This document shows, in pieces, positions 49,393 to 58,166 of a stretch of 64,000 nucleotides of DNA. The notes under the pieces were generated by a model that made no database searches, had not been told where the DNA came from, and worked only from the letters and a program-made list of their open reading frames with translations. The translations under genes were made by a program, and so were the position numbers. The stretch lies in NCBI RefSeq assembly GCF_003390395.1, contig NZ_QUOV01000001.1:1116001-1180000 (forward strand), in the 5' to 3' direction. How positions within the stretch are numbered: the first letter of the stretch is position 1; each line of letters begins with the position of its first letter. The DNA is from Thalassotalea euphylliae. GTDB lineage: Bacteria > Pseudomonadota > Gammaproteobacteria > Enterobacterales > Alteromonadaceae.

Positions 49393-49419
49393 TAAAGTTA
49401 TATTACGGGGGGTCGATAA
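49393..49419 (+). promoter_or_regulatory. Sigma-28 promoter of flagellin 4
   Basis: TAAAGTTA (49393-49400), 11 bases, GTCGATAA (49412-49419), 78 bases before the ATG. The rest of the 314-base gap between genes 3 and 4 is AT-rich with no other signal. Confidence 0.85.
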
Positions 49420-49497
49420 GCTAATTAACTGGGTAGAACATTATAGATTGTAATTCCTACCGTTAATTATATTTAAGGCTTTTTGACGAGGCATATT

Positions 49498-50310
49498 ATG
49501 GCTTTAGTAGTAAACAGTAATATTCAATCATTGAACTCTCAGCGACAGCTTTCTCGTTCTACCAATGACTTAGGCACAAGCTTTGAACGCTTATCATCAG
49601 GTAAGCGAATCAACAGTGCACGAGACGATGCCGCTGGCTTGCAGATCTCAAGTCGTCTAACTTCGCAAGTAAACGGTCTTAATCAAGCATCTCGAAACGC
49701 AAACGATGCGATTTCACTAGCACAGACAGCAGAAGGTGCGTTAGAGGAATATACTAATACCGTACAGCGTATGCGTACCTTAGCGGTACAAGCATCAAAT
49801 GGTTCAAACTCATCTGCTGATAGAATTGCGTTAAACACGGAATATACAGCGCTTGAAAGTGAGCTTAGCCGTATAGCTGAACAAACCAGCTTCGGTGGCG
49901 TGTCACTACTTGACGGCTCATACGCAAATGAATTCCAGATTGGTGCTAATGCCGGTCAAACGATTTCTGTTAGTGTCACTCAAAACTTCTCAGCGACGAC
50001 TATAGGTGCTGAGGGGTCATTGACCTCTTTCGCTGATGCGCAATCATCAATTACTAACTTAGATAGTGTACTTGCAACCGTAAACGAAACTCGCGCTAAT
50101 TTAGGTGCTTCACAAAACCGTTTTAGCTCTGTTATTCGAAGTAACGACAATACTGCACAAAACGTATCAGCATCTCGTTCACGTATTGAAGATACAGACT
50201 ATGCAGCAGAATCGGCTAATCTAGCACGAAACAACGTATTGCAGCAGGCGGCGAGTTCACTATTGGCGCAGGCAAATCAGCAACCACAGATCGCATTGTC
50301 GTTATTGTAA
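49498..50310 (+). CDS. Flagellin 4
   Basis: A 270-residue flagellin nearly identical to flagellin 3, including most silent positions. The start is the ATG at 49498 with GAGG upstream; an in-frame TTG five codons earlier is not preferred. It differs from gene 3 by Ser and Ile in [13 protein letters not shown] and Ser in GASQNRFSS. It is a recent copy in the array, with its own sigma-28 promoter. Confidence 0.93.
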   Translation: MALVVNSNIQSLNSQRQLSRSTNDLGTSFERLSSGKRINSARDDAAGLQISSRLTSQVNGLNQASRNANDAISLAQTAEGALEEYTNTVQRMRTLAVQASNGSNSSADRIALNTEYTALESELSRIAEQTSFGGVSLLDGSYANEFQIGANAGQTISVSVTQNFSATTIGAEGSLTSFADAQSSITNLDSVLATVNETRANLGASQNRFSSVIRSNDNTAQNVSASRSRIEDTDYAAESANLARNNVLQQAASSLLAQANQQPQIALSLL

Positions 50311-50337
50311 ACACTTTAGTTGTATTGACATTTATTC

Positions 50338-50364
50338 AAAGGCTCTACTTGTTAGAGCCTTTTT
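50338..50364 (+). terminator. Terminator after flagellin 4
   Basis: Stem AAAGGCTCT / AGAGCCTTT with loop ACTTGTT and a T tail; nearly the same element as after flagellin 3. Confidence 0.86.
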
Positions 50365-50406
50365 ATTGTGTGTCGCCTTTGGGGGATATTAATTTTAAAA
50401 AAAATT

Positions 50407-50433
50407 TAAAGTTAATAACGAAGGTGCCGATAA
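50407..50433 (+). promoter_or_regulatory. Sigma-28 promoter of flagellin 5
   Basis: TAAAGTTA (50407-50414), 11 bases, GCCGATAA (50426-50433). The -10 is an exact consensus match. It is about 68 bases before the ATG. Confidence 0.87.
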
Positions 50434-51310
50434 GTAATTAACAGGGCCAGAATCTAGTGTTAGGCCTCCATCATTAACATAAGTTACTCCGAGGCAGATT
50501 ATGGCTTTAGTTGTAAATAGTAATATTCAATCATTGAACTCTCAGCGTCAGCTTTCTCGTTCTACCAATGATTTAGGCACAAGCTTTGAGCGCTTATCGT
50601 CAGGTAAGCGAATCAACAGTGCACGAGATGATGCCGCTGGTCTTCAAATCTCAAGCCGCTTAACTTCCCAAATTAACGGCTTAAACCAAGGTACGCGTAA
50701 TGCCAACGATGCTATCTCGTTGGCACAAACAGCTGAAGGTGCTTTGGAAGAATATACCAATACAATCCAGCGTATGCGTACATTAGCAGTTCAATCATCA
50801 AACGGCTCTAACTCTACTGCTGATAGAATTGCACTAAATACAGAGTACACGGCACTTGAGTCAGAACTAACACGTATTTCTGATCAAACTAGCTTTGGTG
50901 GTGTGTCGTTGCTTAATGGTGAGTACAGTGAGCGATTCCAAGTAGGTGCTAATGCTGGCCAAACCATTTCAATTTCTATCACTCAGAACTTTGATAATAC
51001 GTCTGTGTTAGGTGCTGGTGGTGGTGTATCCAGTTTTGATAAAGCACAATCGGCTATTGCTAAACTAGACAGTGCGTTAGAAGTTGTGAATACAACGCGT
51101 TCAAACCTGGGTGCTGCGCAAAACCGGTTCAGTTCAGTTATCCGGAGTAATGACAACACCGCACAAAACGTATCAGCATCACGTTCACGTATCGAAGATA
51201 CTGATTACGCAGCAGAGTCAGCGAACTTGGCACGTAATAACGTGCTGCAGCAGGCAGCGAGTTCGTTGTTAGCTCAGGCTAACCAGCAGCCACAAATCGC
51301 ACTTTCATTG
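50407..51310 (+). repeat. Duplicated flagellin unit, copy A
   Basis: The stretch from the sigma-28 promoter through flagellin 5 recurs at 54121-55024 with the same promoter-to-ATG distance (94 bases from the -35). The core from about 50700 to 51265 appears base-identical; the first 200 coding bases and the last 50 carry about a dozen silent changes. Confidence 0.88.
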
Positions 51311-51316
51311 CTATAA
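50501..51316 (+). CDS. Flagellin 5
   Basis: A 271-residue flagellin with [18 protein letters not shown] in the first helix (genes 1-4 have [12 protein letters not shown]) and the centre [24 protein letters not shown], then NFDNTSVLGAGGGVSSFDKAQS. The protein is identical over its full length to flagellin 6. It lies directly upstream of the dioxygenase-GSCFA gene, separated by a terminator. Confidence 0.93.
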   Translation: MALVVNSNIQSLNSQRQLSRSTNDLGTSFERLSSGKRINSARDDAAGLQISSRLTSQINGLNQGTRNANDAISLAQTAEGALEEYTNTIQRMRTLAVQSSNGSNSTADRIALNTEYTALESELTRISDQTSFGGVSLLNGEYSERFQVGANAGQTISISITQNFDNTSVLGAGGGVSSFDKAQSAIAKLDSALEVVNTTRSNLGAAQNRFSSVIRSNDNTAQNVSASRSRIEDTDYAAESANLARNNVLQQAASSLLAQANQQPQIALSLL

Positions 51317-51361
51317 TTTCTTTAAATGTGTGCTCTTGTATAAGTTGGCACTATTTTCTTC

Positions 51362-51395
51362 AAAACGCTCGATGTAGTTCATCGGGCGTTTTTCA
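51362..51395 (+). terminator. Terminator after flagellin 5
   Basis: Stem AAAACGCTCGATG / CATCGGGCGTTTT (one G-T pair) with a five-base loop and a T tail, 46 bases after the stop. Confidence 0.87.
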
Positions 51396-51827
51396 TTTTA
51401 GGGTCATACGGAGGGGGCACATTGGTGATAAATGCTCATCGATTATAAAGCCATTTTATGGTTGCCTGCCGCCCATTTAATTGCGTACTTATCATGTGTT
51501 TTTTAGGTGAGTTTTGCTTTTTCTTGGGTTAATCCACGCCAATTTAAAGGCGATTAACTCATTATTTTTAGTACGCTTAGTCACTTAACAACTACCGCAT
51601 AAAGTTTCTTAATTTAGCGGTTTAAAAAGTTATTGGTGTTCAATAAGAACTGGCACCTAATTTATGTCACTAAGGCTCTTAACCGCAAAGTCCTTTTTAT
51701 TGGCCTAATGTTACTGTGTAGCTAAAGTAAACTACGCAAATAATTTAATCTAAAAATCTAAAATTTCCATACCTTTACTGGCTTATTATTTGCTTTGTTT
51801 AGTGAAACTTTTCAAGTGGAATTATCT
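51396..51827. other. Non-coding gap before the dioxygenase-GSCFA gene
   Basis: About 430 AT-rich bases with no gene. A TGGCAC at 51651 lacks a -12 GC element and a TAAAGTTT at 51600 lacks a matching -10, so neither is a convincing flagellar promoter. The promoter of the downstream gene is not identified. Confidence 0.5.
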
Positions 51828-53930
51828 ATGGGTGAACATACGCAGGCTGAAGTGCTCAATGTAGGAGAAATTGAATATAAATTAGTGCCTAACCGTTATC
51901 TCGTTACCGAAAAAGTTTTTGATGAAAACTTTGGTTATAGAGCTATTTGTGAGCGTGCTAAAGCAGCTTTTGAAAGGACTAGTACCGAAACACCTTTGAC
52001 AACGGAGCACCTACATTTGTTAAAAGGCCAGCTAGCTTCCGAGGTTTGTCAGTCTGTTATTGATGAGTTTGAGCAAGACCAGCAAGGCATTCGACATGAA
52101 TCAGTCGCTCAAGTGTTAATCGAGCAGGTCTTTAATGAAGATTTAGATGAGCAAATTCGCTCTTATTTTAACAGCGAATATTGCATTTTTTGGTGGTCTA
52201 TCGAAAAAGTAGCCTCAACTGATGAACAAAGCTCTGTGTCGGCAAGGTGGCATTGTGATGCAGGTCCGACTAAACATTTAAAGGTTATAGTCTATTTGAA
52301 CGGTCATGATGAACATAAAAGTGACACCCCTTTTTTAGATAAGCAAGCGACCGATAAATTAAAAGAGATTGGTTATATCTTTAATAATTATAATGATAGA
52401 AACACTAATATTACGCCGTTATGTGAGCATTTTAACGTAAATTATAACCCTCAGAGTTTAAAGCCTAGCGTTGGTGATGCCGTTATTTTTAACCCTAATC
52501 AAGTCGCCCATCGAGCGTTGCCACCAATACCAGAGAAAACACGTTATGCCCTTCATTTTTGCGTGTTGCCATCGGCATTGCATTGGCGAGATGTGATCGA
52601 AAACCGTTATTTTCCCGTTTATGGCTGTCAAGACTTTATGGAATTTGCTGCAATTTGCAAAAAAATGACAACTCAGGCGTTGCTTGAGGAAGACTGCATT
52701 GAAATTGCAACAGACTACCAAGTTTCAAACGAACAGCATCTCGAATATTTGTTGGCAAACATCTTTAGCAACATCTCACTAGCAAAGGCGCTGTTTAATC
52801 ATATAAAAAGTAGTGATTTTGGCGTTGCTGAAAATAATAACTTATTTGCTTTACTGCGCTTTATTAAGAACACCATAATCTCGCAATTTGACAGTAAGCA
52901 AATCATTCAAAGTGATTGGGTTAAAGCGTTATCAGAAATAGCGGAGTATGAGAAGAGCTTTCTTGATGCTTCAAACTGCTATCGTATTGATAATAAGCCT
53001 AACCCAGCCGCAGTATTTTGGCCGAATCCTGAGCATCAAGCATCGCCTTTATCTAAATTTGATATGCTGCCGTATGTCGAAAAACAGCCCATTATGGATA
53101 TCAATACGCCTATTGGCTCTGCGGGTAGTTGCTTTGCGTTTGAAATAGCAAAGCACTTACAACAGGCTGGCTACAATTATGTCATTACGGAAAGAAATGA
53201 TGATGCGCTTTCTGGCTTGGTGGTTGATGGCTACCAACCCGGCGACCAATACGCAAAATTTTGTGCTAATTATGGTCTTCTTTTTAATACTCCAAGCTTT
53301 TTACAGCTTGCTGAAAAAGCCTTTGGTGTTCGCCATTTCAATAAATTACTGATCCAACATGAGAGCGGTTATTACCTTGACCCTTATCGGGATAATGTTG
53401 CATTCGAAACCAAAGCTGCATACTTAGCTGACTATGATAGCCATCTCGAGGCTGTGCGCAGTGCATTGCTTGAATGCAAAGTATTCATCATTACCCTTGG
53501 TTTAAATGAATGTTGGCAACTTCAAGATGGTACATTTTTATCTCGAACCCCTAGAGAGAATATGCATCATTTAGTTAACCATAGAAGCTTAACAGTGCAG
53601 GAAAATGTCGATTTCATTCAAGGTTTCTTTAATATTATTAAGCAACATAACCGAGAATTTAAGTTGGTTGTTAGTGTCTCTCCGATACCGCTTTTAGCAA
53701 CTGGGAGAGCTGATGAGCACCATGTTATTAGCGCTAATTGTTACTCTAAGTCTGTACTTAGGGTCGCAGCAGAGCAACTGGTCGCGAATAATCAAGATAT
53801 CTATTACTTGCCAAGCTATGAGCTTGTTACTGAATGTTGTCACGATGCCTGGGAGCCAGATAGTAGACACGTTAAACCGAAAACTGTCGCTCGAGTGATT
53901 GAAATGTTTAAGGAAATGTACGTACTATAA
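51828..53930 (+). CDS. Fe(II)/2OG dioxygenase-like + GSCFA domain fusion protein
   Basis: A 700-residue protein read from the ATG at 51828 (a TTG 11 codons earlier is possible). The N-terminal half has WHCD (His142, Asp144), then GDAVIFNPNQVAHRA (His228) and RYALHF (Arg239), which fits the HxD...H...R pattern of Fe(II)/2-oxoglutarate oxygenases. The C-terminal part (about 425-700) begins PIGSAGSCFAFEIAKHL, with the literal GSCFA motif at 433-437, and ends with DSRH (Asp678, His681), so a Ser-Asp-His SGNH-type hydrolase centre is plausible. No signal peptide is seen. It sits between two identical flagellin genes, which suggests modification of flagellin or its glycan (inference). I do not know a characterised protein of this architecture. 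Confidence 0.72.
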   Translation: MGEHTQAEVLNVGEIEYKLVPNRYLVTEKVFDENFGYRAICERAKAAFERTSTETPLTTEHLHLLKGQLASEVCQSVIDEFEQDQQGIRHESVAQVLIEQVFNEDLDEQIRSYFNSEYCIFWWSIEKVASTDEQSSVSARWHCDAGPTKHLKVIVYLNGHDEHKSDTPFLDKQATDKLKEIGYIFNNYNDRNTNITPLCEHFNVNYNPQSLKPSVGDAVIFNPNQVAHRALPPIPEKTRYALHFCVLPSALHWRDVIENRYFPVYGCQDFMEFAAICKKMTTQALLEEDCIEIATDYQVSNEQHLEYLLANIFSNISLAKALFNHIKSSDFGVAENNNLFALLRFIKNTIISQFDSKQIIQSDWVKALSEIAEYEKSFLDASNCYRIDNKPNPAAVFWPNPEHQASPLSKFDMLPYVEKQPIMDINTPIGSAGSCFAFEIAKHLQQAGYNYVITERNDDALSGLVVDGYQPGDQYAKFCANYGLLFNTPSFLQLAEKAFGVRHFNKLLIQHESGYYLDPYRDNVAFETKAAYLADYDSHLEAVRSALLECKVFIITLGLNECWQLQDGTFLSRTPRENMHHLVNHRSLTVQENVDFIQGFFNIIKQHNREFKLVVSVSPIPLLATGRADEHHVISANCYSKSVLRVAAEQLVANNQDIYYLPSYELVTECCHDAWEPDSRHVKPKTVARVIEMFKEMYVL

Positions 53931-53967
53931 CAGTGCGTATAGTTTTAATGTGTTTGTTCAGTAATTT

Positions 53968-54078
53968 ATATAGATAACGTTATTTTCTTGAAAGCGCTCA
54001 CTACACACATCTGGGTTTGGGTACTTTAAAACCACGTGTAGATTCTGCGGTTATACCGAGGCTAATCGTTATCTATAT
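53968..54078. repeat. Separated 12-bp inverted repeat between the GSCFA gene and flagellin 6
   Basis: ATATAGATAACG at 53968-53979 is repeated in inverted form as CGTTATCTATAT at 54067-54078. The arms are 87 bases apart, between the end of the fusion gene and the sigma-28 promoter of flagellin 6. Confidence 0.6.
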
Positions 54079-54120
54079 TTAACCGTTAGTAGGCTAATGC
54101 AAAAAACTATTAAAAAATTC

Positions 54121-54147
54121 TAAAGTTAATAACGAAGCTGTCGATAA
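54121..54147 (+). promoter_or_regulatory. Sigma-28 promoter of flagellin 6
   Basis: TAAAGTTA (54121-54128), 11 bases, GTCGATAA (54140-54147). It is the same promoter as at flagellin 5 except for a C to T change in the -10 and one or two spacer changes. Confidence 0.86.
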
Positions 54148-55024
54148 GTAAGTAACAGGGCCAGAATCTAGTGTTAGGCCTCCATCATTAACATAAGTTA
54201 CTCCGAGGCAGATTATGGCTTTAGTTGTAAATAGTAATATTCAATCATTGAATTCTCAGCGTCAGCTTTCTCGCTCTACCAATGATTTAGGCACAAGCTT
54301 TGAACGCTTATCATCAGGTAAGCGAATCAACAGTGCACGAGATGATGCCGCTGGTCTTCAAATCTCAAGTCGCTTAACTTCTCAAATTAACGGCTTAAAC
54401 CAGGGTACGCGTAATGCCAACGATGCTATCTCGTTGGCACAAACAGCTGAAGGTGCTTTGGAAGAATATACCAATACAATCCAGCGTATGCGTACATTAG
54501 CAGTTCAATCATCAAACGGCTCTAACTCTACTGCTGATAGAATTGCACTAAATACAGAGTACACGGCACTTGAGTCAGAACTAACACGTATTTCTGATCA
54601 AACTAGCTTTGGTGGTGTGTCGTTGCTTAATGGTGAGTACAGTGAGCGATTCCAAGTAGGTGCTAATGCTGGCCAAACCATTTCAATTTCTATCACTCAG
54701 AACTTTGATAATACGTCTGTGTTAGGTGCTGGTGGTGGTGTATCCAGTTTTGATAAAGCACAATCGGCTATTGCTAAACTAGACAGTGCGTTAGAAGTTG
54801 TGAATACAACGCGTTCAAACCTGGGTGCTGCGCAAAACCGGTTCAGTTCAGTTATCCGGAGTAATGACAACACCGCACAAAACGTATCAGCATCACGTTC
54901 ACGTATCGAAGATACTGATTACGCAGCAGAGTCAGCGAACTTGGCACGTAATAACGTGCTGCAGCAGGCAGCGAGTTCATTGTTAGCACAGGCTAACCAG
55001 CAGCCACAAATCGCATTGTCATTA
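54121..55024 (+). repeat. Duplicated flagellin unit, copy B
   Basis: Second copy of the unit at 50407-51310, including promoter, leader and coding region. Its last codons (GCATTGTCATTATTG) look more like flagellin 4 than flagellin 5, which suggests patchwork exchange. Confidence 0.86.
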
Positions 55025-55030
55025 TTGTAA
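54215..55030 (+). CDS. Flagellin 6
   Basis: A 271-residue flagellin identical in protein sequence to flagellin 5; all base differences seen are silent and lie in the first 200 and last 50 coding bases. The 68-base leader with CCGAGGCAGATT before the ATG is also shared. It has its own promoter and terminator. The identity suggests recent duplication or ongoing gene conversion. Confidence 0.93.
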   Translation: MALVVNSNIQSLNSQRQLSRSTNDLGTSFERLSSGKRINSARDDAAGLQISSRLTSQINGLNQGTRNANDAISLAQTAEGALEEYTNTIQRMRTLAVQSSNGSNSTADRIALNTEYTALESELTRISDQTSFGGVSLLNGEYSERFQVGANAGQTISISITQNFDNTSVLGAGGGVSSFDKAQSAIAKLDSALEVVNTTRSNLGAAQNRFSSVIRSNDNTAQNVSASRSRIEDTDYAAESANLARNNVLQQAASSLLAQANQQPQIALSLL

Positions 55031-55057
55031 TAGAACTAACAACTGCGTTGTTCATAA

Positions 55058-55087
55058 AAAGGGCACTGAGATTTCAGTGCCCTTTTT
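55058..55087 (+). terminator. Terminator after flagellin 6
   Basis: Perfect 12-bp stem AAAGGGCACTGA / TCAGTGCCCTTT with loop GATT and a T tail, 28 bases after the stop. Confidence 0.9.
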
Positions 55088-55221
55088 CAGTTTCATTGTG
55101 AAGAGATAGCTTGTTTGCCTTTGGTAGTTAAAGCACAAACTAGAGGTTTACTCGTTTAGTAACTGTTCGGAGTTAAGTGAAGTGCTGGTGGATAAATCAT
55201 CACTTTTTTTTCAAATAAACT

Positions 55222-55248
55222 TAAAGTTATTTGATAAGTGGTCGATAA
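55222..55248 (+). promoter_or_regulatory. Sigma-28 promoter of flagellin 7
   Basis: TAAAGTTA (55222-55229), 11 bases, GTCGATAA (55241-55248), 78 bases before the ATG. Confidence 0.85.
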
Positions 55249-55325
55249 ATGTTCTAAGAGGCGATCGTAGCTAGTGATTAAACCTCGCAATATTAACTAA
55301 AAGGGTTATCCAAGAGGCAAATATT

Positions 55326-56138
55326 ATGGCTTTAGTGGTAAATAGTAATATTCAATCATTGAACTCTCAGCGTCAGCTGTCTCGTTCTACTAATGATTTA
55401 GGAACAAGTTTTGAGCGTTTATCTTCAGGCAAGCGCATCAACAGCGCTCGAGATGATGCTGCCGGTTTACAAATTTCAAGCCGTCTAACGTCTCAAATCA
55501 ATGGCTTAAATCAAGGCACGCGCAACGCCAACGACGCTATATCTTTGGCGCAAACGGCTGAAGGTGCTTTAGAAGAGTACACGAATACAATTCAACGTAT
55601 GCGAACACTAGCGGTACAAGCGTCGAATGGCTCAAATTCATCTGCTGATAGAATTGCATTAAACACCGAATATACAGCGCTTGAAAATGAGCTATCACGT
55701 ATTGCAGACCAAACTAGCTTTGGTGGTGTACAGTTACTTAATGGTAGCTATAGTGAGCAATTCCAAGTAGGTGCAAATGCCAACCAATTGATTGCGGTAG
55801 AAATTTCAACAAATTTCTCTAGTGGTGCAATTGGTGCTAATGGCGACTTATTAACCTTCAATGCTGCGCAGTCAAGAATTACCGATTTGGATAGTGCTTT
55901 AGCTACTGTGAACACTGTTAGGGCAAACCTAGGTGCTGCGCAAAACCGTTTTAGCTCTGTTATTCGAAGTAATGACAACACTGCGCAAAATGTATCAGCA
56001 TCTCGCTCACGCATTCAAGATACTGATTATGCAGCAGAGTCTGCAAACCTTGCACGTAATAATGTATTACAGCAGGCAGCAAGTTCATTGTTAGCTCAGG
56101 CTAACCAGCAGCCACAAATTGCGCTATCATTACTGTAA
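55326..56138 (+). CDS. Flagellin 7
   Basis: A 270-residue flagellin that shares SQINGLNQGTRN with genes 5 and 6, but its centre (LLNGSYSEQFQVGANANQLIAVEISTNFSSGAIGANGD) is nearer to flagellin 1. It carries Gln instead of Glu in [12 protein letters not shown], where the other six have [12 protein letters not shown]. It is the last flagellin and is followed by flaG after a hairpin with no T run. Confidence 0.93.
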   Translation: MALVVNSNIQSLNSQRQLSRSTNDLGTSFERLSSGKRINSARDDAAGLQISSRLTSQINGLNQGTRNANDAISLAQTAEGALEEYTNTIQRMRTLAVQASNGSNSSADRIALNTEYTALENELSRIADQTSFGGVQLLNGSYSEQFQVGANANQLIAVEISTNFSSGAIGANGDLLTFNAAQSRITDLDSALATVNTVRANLGAAQNRFSSVIRSNDNTAQNVSASRSRIQDTDYAAESANLARNNVLQQAASSLLAQANQQPQIALSLL

Positions 56139-56165
56139 TAAGCCCAATTATTTTGGCATAATTTT

Positions 56166-56190
56166 AGGGCTCTTTATTGATAAGAGCCCT
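56166..56190 (+). terminator. Weak hairpin between flagellin 7 and flaG
   Basis: Nine-bp stem AGGGCTCTT / AAGAGCCCT with a seven-base loop but no T run after it. It may stabilise the flagellin mRNA end or partly attenuate transcription into flaG. Confidence 0.5.
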
Positions 56191-56224
56191 AATGCGTTCT
56201 AGCCACTTAGTAATAGGAGCGGTT

Positions 56225-56683
56225 ATGGAATCTAGTATAAGTATTACAAGGCCAGTATTAGACAACGGGCTTAGCCGTACTAATGATACGGCACAACGAG
56301 AAGTCACTCAGCGTGACTTAGGCAATGAAATAGCCGCGGCTGAGGGTCAAGTGAAGACCAATCAGGTAGTCGCAGCCGAAGATATAGTCACAGCAGATGT
56401 TTCTGATAATGGTTTAGATAACTCTTCTAGGGAAGTTGAAGAGGCTGAGCTTTCAGAAGCACTAGAAACAGTTTCAAGTTTTATTGAACCTCAGATTAGA
56501 AACGTTAATTTTACGCAAGATGATAGCTCTGGCCAGACAGTTATAAAAGTTGTCGATGCACAAAGCCAAGAGCTCATTAAGCAATTCCCGTCAGATGAAA
56601 TTCTTGAGTTAGCGGAAAGAATTAAAGGTCTACAAGACGAAATCGCCGATAAAACTGGCATACTAATTGATGACAAGGTTTAA
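56225..56683 (+). CDS. flaG: Flagellar protein FlaG
   Basis: The ATG at 56225 with TAGGAGCGG upstream gives 152 residues; in-frame codons further upstream run into the hairpin. The C-terminal 75 residues, LETVSSFIEPQIRNVNFTQDDSSGQTVIKVVDAQSQELIKQFPSDEILELAERI (seen in pieces), are the FlaG domain. The N-terminal half is low-complexity and acidic. FlaG influences filament length and stability in polar flagella. It lies ahead of fliD, as in Vibrio. Confidence 0.9.
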   Translation: MESSISITRPVLDNGLSRTNDTAQREVTQRDLGNEIAAAEGQVKTNQVVAAEDIVTADVSDNGLDNSSREVEEAELSEALETVSSFIEPQIRNVNFTQDDSSGQTVIKVVDAQSQELIKQFPSDEILELAERIKGLQDEIADKTGILIDDKV

Positions 56684-56756
56684 GCTTAATTAAGGCTTGT
56701 GGTTGAGGGGTCGTCTCTTTTGATAGTATGGCTCAAACTTATTCGATGGAGGCATT

Positions 56757-58115
56757 ATGTCATTTACCAATTTAGGTATTGGTTCAGGTTTACCACTTAA
56801 CACTTTAGTTGAGGGCTTATTGCAAGCCGAGGCTTTTCCTACAGAGAATAGGCTTAATACCCAGCAAGAGTCCGTAGAGCTTGAATTATCGGGTGTTGGT
56901 GCGTTCAGATCTGCGCTTTCTGATTTTCAGTCGACGGTCGATAGGTTAGGTGCAGCTGATGCATTTAACAAGCAAACTGTAACTGCTAGCAACGACAATA
57001 TTGCTGTTCAAACCAATGGTTTTGCAAGTAACGGCGAATTTGATATTAACGTCCAGCAACTAGCCACTGGCTCACAACTCAAATCAGCAGCGTTTACCTC
57101 ATCAAGCGATACTGTCGGTAGTGGAACTCTGACATTCTCAGCAGGCTCAAGCACTTTTAACGTTGATATAGATGCCGCTGATAACCTGAGTGCAATCCGA
57201 GATAAGATTAATGCCGAGTCTGATAACTTTGGTGTTACAGCAAACATTATCAAAGGCGATGCTGGTACATTCTTAGTACTAAACTCAACTGAAACTGGGG
57301 CTGCCAATAGTTTGACGGTCACTAGTTCTGACGCATCATTGGCAGGTATTTCGACAAACAATACAGTAGTTAGAGCTGCTCAAGATGCCATTATTACTAT
57401 TGATGGTAACACGGCTACTAATTCCTCTAACGAATTTAAGAACTTCATCGAAGATGTCACCATCACTGCCCAAGCGGTAACAACATCGGAAAATACCACT
57501 TTATCAATCAGCCAAGATACAGAAAGTGGTCGAGAGCTAATTGATGAGTTTGTTACTAGCTTTAATAGCTTGCAAGATCAGTTAACAGGCCTAGGAGCGC
57601 CTAGGCTTGGGCGATTAGCGTTTGATCCTAATGTTAGGCAAGTCAGGCAACAAATTAACGATGTGGTACTCGACACCGTAGCAAATAGCGGCATTGGAAG
57701 TTTACAAAACCTAGGGCTCGAACTTAATCGCAGTGGTAAACTTGAAGTTTCTACTTTTAGTTCAGAGAACATTCAAACAGGCGAACAACGGCTAACAGAC
57801 GCGCTAACTAATAATTTAGATGAAGTTGGCAAGCTTTTTGCAGATACCGATGGTGTCGCTACACGTATTTCAGCAATTGTTGATAACTATGTAGATTCGG
57901 ATGGTGTACTAACACAGCGTCAAACATCACTAAATGCTCAATTGAGTGACATTAGTGACCAGCGAGCTGCGTTTGCCGAAAGATTAGCTGACTACGAGGC
58001 TAGATTGATTGCCCAGTTTACGGCACTAGACTCTGCAGTTGCTGGTTTTAACTCTACTAGAGACTTTGTATCGAATACGTTGAGTAGCTCATCATCAAAC
58101 AACAATAATAACTAA
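56757..58115 (+). CDS. fliD: Flagellar filament cap protein FliD (HAP2)
   Basis: A 452-residue cap protein. The N-terminus NLGIGSGLPLNTLVEGLLQAEAFPTENRL and the C-terminus LTQRQTSLNAQLSDISDQRAAFAERLADYEARLIAQFTALDSAVAGFNSTRDFV (in part) are the paired helices of FliD. Ser/Asn repeats end the protein. It folds incoming flagellins at the filament tip. ATGGAGG lies before the ATG. Confidence 0.95.
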   Translation: MSFTNLGIGSGLPLNTLVEGLLQAEAFPTENRLNTQQESVELELSGVGAFRSALSDFQSTVDRLGAADAFNKQTVTASNDNIAVQTNGFASNGEFDINVQQLATGSQLKSAAFTSSSDTVGSGTLTFSAGSSTFNVDIDAADNLSAIRDKINAESDNFGVTANIIKGDAGTFLVLNSTETGAANSLTVTSSDASLAGISTNNTVVRAAQDAIITIDGNTATNSSNEFKNFIEDVTITAQAVTTSENTTLSISQDTESGRELIDEFVTSFNSLQDQLTGLGAPRLGRLAFDPNVRQVRQQINDVVLDTVANSGIGSLQNLGLELNRSGKLEVSTFSSENIQTGEQRLTDALTNNLDEVGKLFADTDGVATRISAIVDNYVDSDGVLTQRQTSLNAQLSDISDQRAAFAERLADYEARLIAQFTALDSAVAGFNSTRDFVSNTLSSSSSNNNNN

Positions 58116-58166
58116 TAGTAGTAAAGCTTAAAGCTTATTAGTTATCGAAGTGAAAAGGTATCAATT

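Noticed and set aside
51600..51626. TAAAGTTT before the fusion gene as a sigma-28 promoter
   Set aside because: The -35 is perfect, but the sequence 11 bases later (GGTTTAAA) does not resemble GCCGATAA.
51651..51665. TGGCAC before the fusion gene as a sigma-54 promoter
   Set aside because: The -12 element reads TTAT with no GC, which is essential for RpoN recognition.
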